DNA of 43,313 nucleotides from an uncultured Saprospiraceae bacterium (lineage in GTDB: Bacteria; Bacteroidota; Bacteroidia; Chitinophagales; Saprospiraceae), in the NCBI GenBank assembly GCA_937941765.1, contig CALDGQ010000067.1, forward strand, positions 1 to 43,313, in the 5' to 3' direction. The position numbers were made by a program, and so were the translations under genes. Positions 35,283 to 43,313 of the stretch are shown piece by piece. The notes under the pieces were generated by a model. The model saw only the letters and a program-made list of their open reading frames with translations. It was not told where the DNA came from and did not search any database. Position 1 is the first letter of the stretch, and the number at the start of each line of letters is the position of its first letter.

Positions 35283-36218
35283 TTAAACAACCTTCATTTT
35301 ATTAAAAGTCTTCATTACATCTTTAACGTGATCCGCAGAATTCTTCAACAACTTCATTTCTGACTTATTCAATTTCAATTTCAAGATTTCCTTGATACCG
35401 CCTTTACCTAATTTCACAGGAACACCGATGAACATATTTCTCAAACCATATTGTCCACTAACACGTGCACAGCATGGGAAAATACGATCTTCATCTCTAA
35501 CGATTGAAGCAACCATTTGAGCAGCTGCAGCACCTGGTGCATACCAAGCAGAAGTACCCATTAGCTTCACCAATTCACCACCACCTTTCTTAGTACGTTC
35601 AACAATTGCGTTTAATTTCTTAGTAGTGATCATTTCAGTTACAGGAATTCCAGCAACCGTTGTGTATCTTGGAAGTGGGACCATTGTGTCACCGTGACCT
35701 CCCATTAAGATAGCAGAAATATCTTTTGGAGAAACTTTCAATTCTGTAGCAAGGAATGCACGGTATCTAGCAGTATCCAAAATTCCAGCCATACCAAACA
35801 CTTGGTTTGCAGGCAACTTAGAAACTTTGTGAGCAGCATAAGTCATCACATCCAATGGATTTGAAACCACAATGATGATAGGACTTTTGGAGTGTTTCAT
35901 AATGGACTTGGTCACAGAAGAAACAATCTTTGCGTTGGTAGAAATTAAATCATCTCTACTCATTCCAGGACGACGTGGAACACCTGCAGTGATTACTACA
36001 ATATCAGAATTCGCAGTCTTTTTATAATCATCCGTACCAATCATGCGGGTACTATAGGAATCGATTGGGGCTTGTTGCCAAGAATCAAGAGCTTTTCCTT
36101 TTGCAAAATTGCCTCTAATATCAAGAAGAACAACTTCGCGTACGATGTCTTTGTGTGCTAAAACGTTGGCAACCGTAGCTCCAACATTACCAGCACCTAC
36201 AACCGTTACTTTACTCAT
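35283..36218 (-). CDS. mdh: malate dehydrogenase (LDH-like type)
   Basis: This 311-residue NAD-dependent enzyme interconverts malate and oxaloacetate in the TCA cycle. The Rossmann motif VVGAGNVGAT (residues 5-14) and the acidic residue after strand 2 (VLLDI, about 30-34), which selects NAD, are present. The mobile loop with substrate arginines RRPGMSRDDL (about 81-90), NPLDVMTY (about 120), the Asp/Arg pair DTARYRAF and the catalytic His in GGHGDTMVPL (about 173-182) complete the signature. The length is normal. It is monocistronic. A TACTTTTG box at 36279-36286 on the minus strand could be its -7 element, but no good -33 box was found. Confidence 0.96.
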   Translation of the reverse strand: MSKVTVVGAGNVGATVANVLAHKDIVREVVLLDIRGNFAKGKALDSWQQAPIDSYSTRMIGTDDYKKTANSDIVVITAGVPRRPGMSRDDLISTNAKIVSSVTKSIMKHSKSPIIIVVSNPLDVMTYAAHKVSKLPANQVFGMAGILDTARYRAFLATELKVSPKDISAILMGGHGDTMVPLPRYTTVAGIPVTEMITTKKLNAIVERTKKGGGELVKLMGTSAWYAPGAAAAQMVASIVRDEDRIFPCCARVSGQYGLRNMFIGVPVKLGKGGIKEILKLKLNKSEMKLLKNSADHVKDVMKTFNKMKVV

Positions 36219-36431
36219 AAAAAAATAATATTAATTGGTTTAACAATAGTGATTTTACACGTTTTTAAGAAACAGCTGCAAAAGTATGGATTTTTTAATC
36301 ATATATTACCTTTTAACAATAGTGTTTTGACTCTCTTCAGACACAAACAAGCCGTAAAAATTCGTATTTTTGTTCAGAGATTTAGAGATTTAAATCCCAC
36401 ATTAATTTTTACTCATCAATAATTCCTTTTC

Positions 36432-37949
36432 ATGAAGTTAAATTACGCGATAGCTTTGATGGCTTGCTTATTTATTTGCACGACCGTTTTTGCTCAAAAC
36501 CCAATGCCTTGTGGTCTGCATGATCATGATATATTAATCGATAGATTACTACTCAACAAAAAGTATCTTAAAGAAATTGGTACTCAACAAAAAGATGGTA
36601 CGGTCAGTTACGTTCCAGTAAAATATCACATCATTGGAAAATCTGATGGTTCTGCAAGACAGTCTCCAAAGAAAGTATTGGATATGCATTGTGCATTGAA
36701 TAACTTTTATGCAGATGGAGATGATGGAATTCAATTTTATATCAAAGATGGATTCAACTATATTGACAACAACACGGCTTATGACAATCATTCTAGTGTT
36801 GGAGGTCAATTCCAATTATCAAACAATAGAGTCAGTAACGCAATCAATATTTTTATTCCAAAAGATGCGAACACAGGTAATCAAAGTGTTGGAGTAACTT
36901 TAGGATATTATAGTCCACAACAAGATTGGATTGTGATTAGAAAAGCTGATGCTAATGGATCTTCATTAACTGCACCACATGAATTGGGGCACTTCTTTTC
37001 ATTGCCACATCCTTTCAATGGTTGGGATTTTGATCCATATGATTCATCTATCCACGGTGTAACGGTAGGCAACTGGTCACCAGATGGCGTACCAAATGAA
37101 AAAATGGACGGATCGAATTGTGAAACAGCTGGTGATTTTATTTGTGATACACCACCATGTTATTTATTTTTCCCTTGGGGAAGTTGTAACTACAATGGAG
37201 GAGCCAAAGATCCAGATGGTACATTAGTCGATCCTGATGAAATGAATATTATGGATTACTTCGATGATGATTGTTCTCCTAAATATTTTTCTGAAGGTCA
37301 AAAAGCAATTATTCAAGCGGATTACGACAATCGTCCTGCACTGCATGCACCTTGGAATCCAATCGCAACTACGATTACTGGACCTCCAATGGGTATTGTC
37401 CCTGCTGATAATGCTACAACTTCAGGTTATGATCTAGTTTCTTTTGATTGGGAACCAGTAAATGGAGCAGATAGATATTTATTAGAAATTGATCGTTTAT
37501 CTGATTTCTCATTGAATCCTACGATACAAGTTGTTTTCCAATCGAATGCAGATATATATGGAATTTTTGAAGCAGATAAGTCTTATCACTGGAGAGTAAC
37601 ACCATTCAATCCATATAACACTTGTGCAGCTGCTACTGCAATCAATAAGTTTACAACAGGAACTACATTAAGTGCTAACAATACATTAGCAGTTGATAAT
37701 TTGACAGTAGAACCAAATCCGGTTGCTCAAAATTATGTAGTTGTTTCATTGGATACTGAAAATGCTTTTGATTCAGAGATTTCCATTGTTTCAACAACAG
37801 GTCAAACATTACAAGTAACAACTCAATATTTCAATGCTGGTCATTCTGATATTGAATTGTCAATCGAAAATATTCCTAATGGAATGTACATGGTTAACAT
37901 TACATCAGGTAAAAAATTAGTTACGAAGAAAATTATTGTAGCTAAGTAA
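36432..37949 (+). CDS. secreted M43-like (pappalysin) metalloprotease, T9SS type A, copy 1
   Basis: This 505-residue zinc protease begins with a signal peptide (residues 1-22, TTVFAQ). A pro-region shared with its neighbours follows (CGLHDHDILIDRLLLNKKYL, about 26-45). The catalytic domain carries HELGHFFSLPH (H183, E184, H187, H193) and a Met-turn NIMDYFDDDC. Position 8 of the zinc motif is Ser where many metzincins have Gly. A fibronectin-III-like region (about 335-415, FDWEPVNGADRYLLEID, YHWRVTPFNPY) and a type A sorting domain (about 425-505, VEPNPVAQNY, GMYMVNI, KKIIVAK) end the chain. It is first of four tandem paralogues, with its own terminator. A TATTTTTG box (36365-36372) may be its -7 element. 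Confidence 0.9.
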   Translation: MKLNYAIALMACLFICTTVFAQNPMPCGLHDHDILIDRLLLNKKYLKEIGTQQKDGTVSYVPVKYHIIGKSDGSARQSPKKVLDMHCALNNFYADGDDGIQFYIKDGFNYIDNNTAYDNHSSVGGQFQLSNNRVSNAINIFIPKDANTGNQSVGVTLGYYSPQQDWIVIRKADANGSSLTAPHELGHFFSLPHPFNGWDFDPYDSSIHGVTVGNWSPDGVPNEKMDGSNCETAGDFICDTPPCYLFFPWGSCNYNGGAKDPDGTLVDPDEMNIMDYFDDDCSPKYFSEGQKAIIQADYDNRPALHAPWNPIATTITGPPMGIVPADNATTSGYDLVSFDWEPVNGADRYLLEIDRLSDFSLNPTIQVVFQSNADIYGIFEADKSYHWRVTPFNPYNTCAAATAINKFTTGTTLSANNTLAVDNLTVEPNPVAQNYVVVSLDTENAFDSEISIVSTTGQTLQVTTQYFNAGHSDIELSIENIPNGMYMVNITSGKKLVTKKIIVAK

Positions 37950-37969
37950 TACAGGTTTATTTTCTTTTT

Positions 37970-38010
37970 AAAATTGCTCAATCGATGAATTTCGGTTGAG
38001 CAATTTTTTT
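37970..38010 (+). terminator. strong rho-independent terminator after protease copy 1
   Basis: TTGCTCAATCGA (37974-37985) pairs with the segment TTCGGTTGAGCAA (37991-38003) around a 6-base loop, with one G-U pair, and is followed by TTTTTTT (38004-38010). It begins about 25 bases after the stop. Its arms are nearly the same as those of the terminator at 41394-41430. Confidence 0.9.
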
Positions 38011-38130
38011 GTAAACGTTAAAATATGGTGGTGAATAGGGATTATCGTGTTATAAATAAGGTTTACGCTCAAATTGTTCAATTTAAATTGTTACTTTATT
38101 ACGTCTTTGTAACAATCCAATTTTAAGAAG

Positions 38131-39645
38131 ATGAGCTATTTTAAATTATTTACAACGATATTGTTAACATTGTTTGCAACAGTTGTGATGGGTCAACAAC
38201 ATGTTTGTGGTTTGCATGATCATGCATTACTTACAGAACGTTTATTAGCGAATAAAAAATATTTAAATGAACATAATATCCATTCACGAGACGCTACTAC
38301 CTACGTACCGATCAAGTATCACTTAATCGGAAAAACAGACGGTTCTGGAAGACCAGCTATTAGTGACGTTTTAGATATGCATTGCGAATTAAATAATTTT
38401 TACTTTGAAGAAGAAGATGGATTTCAATTCTATATCAAAGATGGATTTAATTTTATCGATAATACCTTTGCATATGAAGATGCTACTTCGCTAGATGGAG
38501 AAGTTATTTTAGCTGAAAATAAAGTTGCAAATGCCATCAATGTTTTCATACCTAAGACAGCGTTTTCAAATGGAAACAGCGTTCCTTGGAATGGGAACTA
38601 CGATCCCGTTAATGATTGGATAAGGATCGAAAAAGCAAATGCAAATGGAACATCTTTAAATCTTAATCACCAAGTAGGACACTACTTTTCATTACTACAT
38701 CCTTTTAACGGGTGGGATTTTGATCCATATAATGTAAATATTCATGGTGAGATAGTTGGTGAATGGTCACCTACAGGTAATATCCCAAATGAATTGATGG
38801 ATGGCTCTAATTGTGAAACGGCTGGCGATTATATTTGTGATACACCACCTAGTTATTTGTTTTGGCCATGGATTGGTTGCGACTATGATGGTGGAGCAAG
38901 AGATCCCAATGGCGAGTTGGTAGATCCAGATGAATATAACATGATGGGGTTTTTCGATATTGATTGCAGTCCGAAATATCTTTCCGAAATGCAAAAAGCA
39001 ATTATTGAAGTTGACTATATCAATCGTCCAGAAATACATTCGCCGTGGAGTCCATCTGCAACTTCAATTGGAGCTGCTCCAGTGATTGTAGAACCTGTTG
39101 ATGATTCTACTACCTCTGGCTACGACCATGTCATTTTTGATTGGGAACCAGTGGCTGGTGCGACAAGTTATCTTTTGGAAATTGATAGAACCTCTAATTT
39201 TTCATTGAACCCAACTTCTCAAATTGTTTTCGAATCATATGCAGACGTCTATGGAATTTTTGAAGCAGATAAAACATATCATTGGCGCGTAACTGCTTTC
39301 AATCCCTATACAACTTGTGGTGGTGCTATTACTACTGTTAATAAATTCAAAACAGGTTTAGGTTTAAATAATAACAATGTATTTTCGATTTCTGATTTTA
39401 AAGTCGAACCGAATCCAGTCTCACAAAATTATGTTTTGGTCACATTGGATGAAAAAGATGCTTTAGATGCTGAAATTTCGATTGTTTCAATTGATGGACA
39501 AATTTTACAAAATACAATCCAATATTTCTCTTCTGGACATACTAGCATTGAATTATCAGTTGAAGCAATTCCAAATGGAATCTATTTTGTAAATATTAAA
39601 ACCAAAGATCAAATTATAGCTAAAAAAGTTATTGTAGCGAAGTAA
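38131..39645 (+). CDS. M43-like paralogue, copy 2, with inactivated zinc motif (predicted pseudo-protease)
   Basis: This 504-residue protein is closely similar to copies 1 and 3 over its whole length: signal peptide (ending VVMGQ), CGLHDHALLTERLLANKKYL pro-region, catalytic-like domain, fibronectin-III-like region and type A sorting domain (NGIYFVNI, KKVIVAK). The zinc motif reads HQVGHYFSLLH: the general-base Glu is Gln181 (codon CAA at 38671-38673), while the three zinc histidines remain. The Met-turn region reads NMMGFFDIDC instead of NIMDYFDDDC. The reading frame is otherwise intact, with no stop or frameshift. It is inferred to bind zinc and substrate or partner but to be unable to hydrolyse peptides efficiently. 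It could be a decoy, inhibitor or adhesin. No clear terminator follows it. Confidence 0.88.
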   Translation: MSYFKLFTTILLTLFATVVMGQQHVCGLHDHALLTERLLANKKYLNEHNIHSRDATTYVPIKYHLIGKTDGSGRPAISDVLDMHCELNNFYFEEEDGFQFYIKDGFNFIDNTFAYEDATSLDGEVILAENKVANAINVFIPKTAFSNGNSVPWNGNYDPVNDWIRIEKANANGTSLNLNHQVGHYFSLLHPFNGWDFDPYNVNIHGEIVGEWSPTGNIPNELMDGSNCETAGDYICDTPPSYLFWPWIGCDYDGGARDPNGELVDPDEYNMMGFFDIDCSPKYLSEMQKAIIEVDYINRPEIHSPWSPSATSIGAAPVIVEPVDDSTTSGYDHVIFDWEPVAGATSYLLEIDRTSNFSLNPTSQIVFESYADVYGIFEADKTYHWRVTAFNPYTTCGGAITTVNKFKTGLGLNNNNVFSISDFKVEPNPVSQNYVLVTLDEKDALDAEISIVSIDGQILQNTIQYFSSGHTSIELSVEAIPNGIYFVNIKTKDQIIAKKVIVAK

Positions 39646-39786
39646 AAATTAGTTGGTTATCCTATGAATATTTATTAAACGATGAAAACATTTAGTTTCT
39701 TCATTTCAATCTACACTATGATAATTTAGACGCAAATATTATTAGAAGGTTGTCAGCTTTTAAATGAAATGATAATTAAATGTCAA

Positions 39787-39814
39787 TTTGCAATAAGAAA
39801 TTTTGCTATTTTTA
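39787..39814 (+). promoter_or_regulatory. candidate promoter of protease copy 3
   Basis: TTTG (39787-39790) is followed after 16 bases by TATTTTTA (39807-39814), one mismatch from TAnnTTTG. It is about 30 bases before the start codon. The spacing and mismatch are the same as in the candidate upstream of the dipeptidase gene. Confidence 0.3.
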
Positions 39815-39845
39815 AAAACATTTTCTCAATCCTTAAACTCTAAAA

Positions 39846-41369
39846 ATGAAATATTTCAAATTAATTACTACAACATTTTGTTTGTTGATTACGATGACCT
39901 TATTCGCGCAACAGCATGTTTGTGGGCTTCATGATCACGAGATTTTAATCGAGCGTTTGCTTGCTAACAAACAACATTTGCTTGAAATGGGCATTCAAAC
40001 TAGAGATGCTGTCAGTTATGTTCCTGTCAAATACCATATCATTGGTAAAGCGGATGGTTCATCTAGACAATCTCCAAAGAAAGTGCTAGATATGCATTGT
40101 GCATTGAATGAATTTTATGCAGCAGATGAAGATGGGATTCAATTCTATATCAAAGATGGATTTAATTACATAGACAATACAACTGCATATGACAATCATG
40201 CAAGTGTTGGTGGAACTTTTCAGTTGTCTAACAATAGAGTTGCAGATGCCGTCAATATATATATTCCGAAAGATGCAACCCCTCAAACTAGCTCTGGCAT
40301 TGGGATTACTTTAGGCTATTACAGCCCATCAAACGATTGGATTGTTATTAGAAAAGCAGATGCCAATGGAAGTTCATTGACTGCGCCGCATGAGTTGGGG
40401 CATTATTTCTCATTACCTCATCCGTTTAATGGTTGGGAATCTACGCCGTGGGCGGAATGGTCGGCTGCCAACAATACAGATATAGCACCTAATATTTCTC
40501 CAGGAGGAATTCCAACTGAAAAAATGGATGGCTCGAATTGTGAAACAGCCGGTGATTTCATTTGTGATACACCACCATCTTATTTATTTTTTGGTTGGAA
40601 CGGTTGTGATTACTCTGGAGGAGCCAAAGACCCGAATGAAGTACTAGTAGATCCTGATGAAAAAAACATTATGGATTATTTTGACGACTCTTGTGCACCA
40701 AAATATTTTTCACAAGAACAAAAAGACATAATTTTTGCGGACTATCAACAAAGAACTCAAATTCAAACCAATTGGACACCAAGTTCTTTAACTGTTGATG
40801 GACCTGTTGCTATTATTCAACCAGCAGATGATTCCAATACTTCTGGTTACGATCATGTAATTTTTGAATGGGAAGCAGCAGCAGGTGCAGATAGATATTT
40901 GCTAGAAATTGATCGATTGTCAGATTTTTCATTGGATCCATGGATACAAGTAGTATTTGGAACTCAAAAAGATCTTTGGGGAATTTTTGAACCTAATAAA
41001 TCTTACCACTGGAGAGTAACACCTTTTAATCCATACAACTCTTGTGCACCTGCAACGGGTATCAATAAATTCACAACCGGTACTACAACTAGCAATAAAA
41101 ATGTCTTAGAAGTTAGTAGTTGGTCAATTGATCCTAATCCAGTAACTCAGAATAACATGATGATTACATTAGAAACGGCAAATAGTTTTGATGCTGAAAT
41201 ATCAATTATTTCTACAACTGGTCAGTCATTGCAAACAAGATTACATCATTTCGCTGCGGGTAATTCAACATTTGAAATGTCTACTGATCATATTCCAAAC
41301 GGAATGTATTTAATAAACATAAAGTCAGGAGAAAAGCTGATCAATAAGAAAATTGTAATAGCGAAGTAA
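39846..41369 (+). CDS. secreted M43-like metalloprotease, T9SS type A, copy 3
   Basis: This 507-residue paralogue is most like copy 1. It has a signal peptide (ending MTLFAQ) and pro-region CGLHDHEILIERLLANKQHL. The intact zinc motif HELGHYFSLPH has the catalytic Glu at residue 183, and the Met-turn is NIMDYFDDSC. Next to the zinc motif it carries a few extra residues (WESTPWAEWSAANNTD) where copies 1 and 2 have WDFDPYDSS or WDFDPYNVN, so the rim of the active-site cleft may differ. A fibronectin-III-like region (FEWEAAAGADRYLLEID, YHWRVTPFNPY) and a type A sorting domain (IDPNPVTQNNMM, GMYLINI, KKIVIAK) follow. It is predicted active and has its own terminator. Confidence 0.9.
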   Translation: MKYFKLITTTFCLLITMTLFAQQHVCGLHDHEILIERLLANKQHLLEMGIQTRDAVSYVPVKYHIIGKADGSSRQSPKKVLDMHCALNEFYAADEDGIQFYIKDGFNYIDNTTAYDNHASVGGTFQLSNNRVADAVNIYIPKDATPQTSSGIGITLGYYSPSNDWIVIRKADANGSSLTAPHELGHYFSLPHPFNGWESTPWAEWSAANNTDIAPNISPGGIPTEKMDGSNCETAGDFICDTPPSYLFFGWNGCDYSGGAKDPNEVLVDPDEKNIMDYFDDSCAPKYFSQEQKDIIFADYQQRTQIQTNWTPSSLTVDGPVAIIQPADDSNTSGYDHVIFEWEAAAGADRYLLEIDRLSDFSLDPWIQVVFGTQKDLWGIFEPNKSYHWRVTPFNPYNSCAPATGINKFTTGTTTSNKNVLEVSSWSIDPNPVTQNNMMITLETANSFDAEISIISTTGQSLQTRLHHFAAGNSTFEMSTDHIPNGMYLINIKSGEKLINKKIVIAK

Positions 41370-41393
41370 TTGAAATTGTTTTAAGTAATTGAC

Positions 41394-41430
41394 ATTGCTC
41401 AGTCGATTCTTTCGACTGAGCAATTTTTTT
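41394..41430 (+). terminator. strong rho-independent terminator after protease copy 3
   Basis: ATTGCTCAGTCGA (41394-41406) pairs perfectly with TCGACTGAGCAAT (41412-41424) around a 5-base loop and runs into TTTTTT. It has the same core TTGCTCA / TGAGCAA as the terminator after copy 1, which suggests it was duplicated with the gene. Confidence 0.92.
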
Positions 41431-41571
41431 ATGTTTAAGGGTATGTATTTTTAAAAAGTGCTAAAAATATTGTCGATTTCTTGTCCCAATTCAATTTCAA
41501 TTCTACATTGTACAAAATAGTACTTATTTTGATTTCGGAAAAACACCACAATATTAAAAACCATCTGAATT

Positions 41572-43116
41572 ATGAAAAGATACTTATCGTTCACTTATAT
41601 CTTTGTATTTGTAACTGCTTTGGCTTTTGGGCAAGAACCAATTCATCGATGTGGAACACAACCTTATAAATCTCCATTTTTAAAAAAATATCAAGCGAAT
41701 CCAACAGCTTATGCCACTCGTGCTGGTGATCTCTTGATGGTTCCTTTAACGATACATAGTGTCGGGCTTGACAATGGTTTTGGATATTACAACTTCAATA
41801 AATTGTTGGATGCGATGTGTGCTTTGAATGCCGATTTTGAAGGAACAGATATTCAGTTTTATTTAGAAGGAGATATAATCTATCATCCAAATTCTGCTTA
41901 CAACAATCATGAAACCTTTGTCGAAGGTGCCAATATGATGTTTGATAATAACATTGAAAATACGATAAACAATTATATTGTTACCAATCCTGCTGGAGCA
42001 GCTGGATACAACCTTCCATATGCAGGAATTGCATTGGGTAGAACCTATATCAGTCCTGGAAATCATACGTGGGCGCATGAGATTGGTCATAATTTATCTT
42101 TGCCACATCCTTTTATCGGTTGGGAAGGAGGAGTGAGTCACGATGGCAGTGTAGATCACGATTTCGATAATCCAGCACCATCGTTTGTTACTTATAATTA
42201 CACTGTTTTTCAAAGTGAGTTTTTCAATGATGCGGATACTTTAATTATTGACACTGCTTTTGTAGAATACGTTGATGGATCCAATTGCAATGTTGCCGCA
42301 GATGGATTTTGTGATACCTCACCAAATTATGCGGACTTTACAATTGATTGTGATGGGACTATTTTTACAAATCCTACTCAAACCGATCCTGCTGGTGCAA
42401 CTTTTCAATCGGATGGTTCATTGTTTATGGGCTATGCGTTGGATGAATGTCAAAATCGATTTACACCAGAACAAATTGCAGCTATGCGAGCAACCTTAAT
42501 AAATGAAAAGCCGGAGTTATTGTACGACCAAGTTCCTCCAGCCTTAGTAGATGCGGTAGCAGTTCAAACAATGCCTTTACAGGATGAAATAGTACCTTAC
42601 GATGAGGTAATATTTGAGTGGGAAGCAGTTCCTAATGCGACCACTTACTTTATAGAAGTCAGTCGTTTGTCAGATTTTAGTTTGATTGCTCATGAAGAAG
42701 TGACCACCAATACTTATGCAACCGCAATAGATTTGCAAATTGATAAAAATTACTACTGGAGAGTTCGAGGCTATAATAAAAAATCTTTTTGTGTGCCTCC
42801 ATCTGAAACGATTAAATTCAAGACCGGAGATTTTGTTGCTAATGAAAATGTAGTGTTGGAAAAATTTAATCTGTACCCTACGTTACTAAGGGCAGGAACC
42901 GATTTAAATATCAACTGGAGTGATGCAACAGCAAATGGAAAATTAGAAATTCAAATTTTCAATAGTGCGGGTTTATTAGTGAAAGAAGAAATGACAAAGG
43001 ATGTTGTCAGTCGATCGAATATTCAAATCAATACTACAACCTTTATTCCTGGTGTATATTTTGTTGACTTAAAATTAGCAGGTAAGACGGAAAGAGGGAA
43101 GTTTGTGATTTATTGA
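41572..43116 (+). CDS. secreted M43-like metalloprotease, T9SS type A, divergent copy 4
   Basis: This 514-residue protein is clearly related to, but more diverged than, the three genes before it. Its signal peptide ends ALAFGQ, and the pro-region lacks the CGLHDH phrase (HRCGTQPYKSPFLKKY instead). The zinc motif HEIGHNLSLPH is intact (Glu170). The Met-turn region is LFMGYALDEC, so a Gly after Met is tolerated in a copy with an intact zinc motif. A longer insert with a repeated Asp/His theme (HDGSVDHDFDN) follows the zinc motif. A fibronectin-III-like region (FEWEAVPNATTYFIEV, YYWRVRGYNKK) and a type A sorting domain (FNLYPTLLRAGTDL, GVYFVDLKL, KFVIY) end it. It is predicted active. Confidence 0.88.
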   Translation: MKRYLSFTYIFVFVTALAFGQEPIHRCGTQPYKSPFLKKYQANPTAYATRAGDLLMVPLTIHSVGLDNGFGYYNFNKLLDAMCALNADFEGTDIQFYLEGDIIYHPNSAYNNHETFVEGANMMFDNNIENTINNYIVTNPAGAAGYNLPYAGIALGRTYISPGNHTWAHEIGHNLSLPHPFIGWEGGVSHDGSVDHDFDNPAPSFVTYNYTVFQSEFFNDADTLIIDTAFVEYVDGSNCNVAADGFCDTSPNYADFTIDCDGTIFTNPTQTDPAGATFQSDGSLFMGYALDECQNRFTPEQIAAMRATLINEKPELLYDQVPPALVDAVAVQTMPLQDEIVPYDEVIFEWEAVPNATTYFIEVSRLSDFSLIAHEEVTTNTYATAIDLQIDKNYYWRVRGYNKKSFCVPPSETIKFKTGDFVANENVVLEKFNLYPTLLRAGTDLNINWSDATANGKLEIQIFNSAGLLVKEEMTKDVVSRSNIQINTTTFIPGVYFVDLKLAGKTERGKFVIY

Positions 43117-43152
43117 GAGCTTTTAGTTCTTACTTTTTATAAAAAATAAAAC

Positions 43153-43198
43153 AGAAGCCCTCAAAGTGATACCGATAAGAATCACTAAAAGGGCTTCT
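43153..43198. repeat. perfect two-part hairpin after protease copy 4
   Basis: AGAAGCCCT (43153-43161) / AGGGCTTCT (43190-43198) encloses AGTGAT (43165-43170) / ATCACT (43181-43186), with symmetric 3-base bulges. No T tract follows, so it may be a repeat rather than an intrinsic terminator, although its position 36 bases after the stop suits transcript ending. A second arm pair AAAGGGCT (43223-43230) / AGCCCTTT (43292-43299) reuses the same AGGGCT word. Confidence 0.65.
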
Positions 43199-43313
43199 CA
43201 CTCTCAAAACTGTTTGCTCTTGAAAGGGCTTACTATTTTGTTCACAATAATTTGAAGTCTGTATATAAGACTAGTTTCATAGAAAACTTACAGCCCTTTT
43301 AAGATTTGTAAAT

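Noticed and set aside
36279..36286. TACTTTTG (minus) and TATTTTTG at 36365-36372 (plus) as divergent promoters of mdh and protease copy 1
   Set aside because: Each matches the -7 box, but no TTG/TTTG lies at a suitable distance upstream, so they are mentioned with the genes and not annotated as promoters.
39646..39845. A terminator after protease copy 2
   Set aside because: Only a weak ATGAA/TTCAT pairing was seen, without a T tract; nothing resembling the strong terminators after copies 1 and 3.
41572..43116. Copy 4 as a second inactive protease because its Met-turn region reads MGY rather than MDY
   Set aside because: HExxH and the third histidine are intact (HEIGHNLSLPH), so the Gly after the Met is not enough to predict inactivity.

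Overview
The window is AT-rich DNA from a Bacteroidota chromosome, most likely a member of the Saprospiria or a relative. The evidence is a type IX secretion (T9SS) signature throughout: C-terminal sorting domains of both type A and type B, a PorP/SprF-family outer-membrane protein, and an OmpA-family protein with a PD40 propeller. Giant HYR-repeat surface proteins, TAnnTTTG-type promoter elements and hairpin-rich intergenic repeats point the same way. No rRNA, tRNA, CRISPR array, transposase or phage gene was recognised.

Layout. Bases 1-2790 hold the tail of one gene, a DinB-like protein, a cyclophilin and a small membrane-anchored hypothetical protein. These are separated by elaborate nested inverted repeats. 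Bases 2791-16470 (minus strand) read as one surface-export operon: a 3412-aa protein with 7 cohesin-like and 23 HYR modules and a type B sorting domain, then a PorP/SprF protein, then an OmpA/SPOR periplasmic protein. Bases 16835-24226 (minus) encode a second giant secreted protein (2463 aa) with HYR-like repeats, two cohesin-like modules, a dockerin-like module and a type A sorting domain. A roughly 440-nt hairpin-rich leader appears to precede it.

Bases 24759-28343 (minus) carry housekeeping genes: trmD, an M20 dipeptidase, a GNAT acetyltransferase and the c-di-AMP synthase cdaA. Bases 28561-31356 (plus) carry a secreted hypothetical protein, the tRNA hydroxylase miaE and an alpha/beta-hydrolase. 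Bases 31478-36218 (minus) carry a secreted hypothetical protein, a VWA protein, a peroxiredoxin-like protein and malate dehydrogenase, again with repeat-rich spacers.

Bases 36432-43116 (plus) are a tandem array of four secreted M43 (pappalysin-like) metalloprotease paralogues, each with a fibronectin-III-like region and a T9SS type A sorting domain. In the second copy the catalytic Glu of HExxH is replaced by Gln, so it looks like a conserved pseudo-protease.

The most interesting candidates are three. First, the protease/pseudo-protease array. Second, the possibility that the dockerin of one giant surface protein docks onto cohesin-like modules of its neighbour. Third, a family of composite inverted repeats, with ends close to ACGTCAGACTGTGCGAA, scattered between genes.
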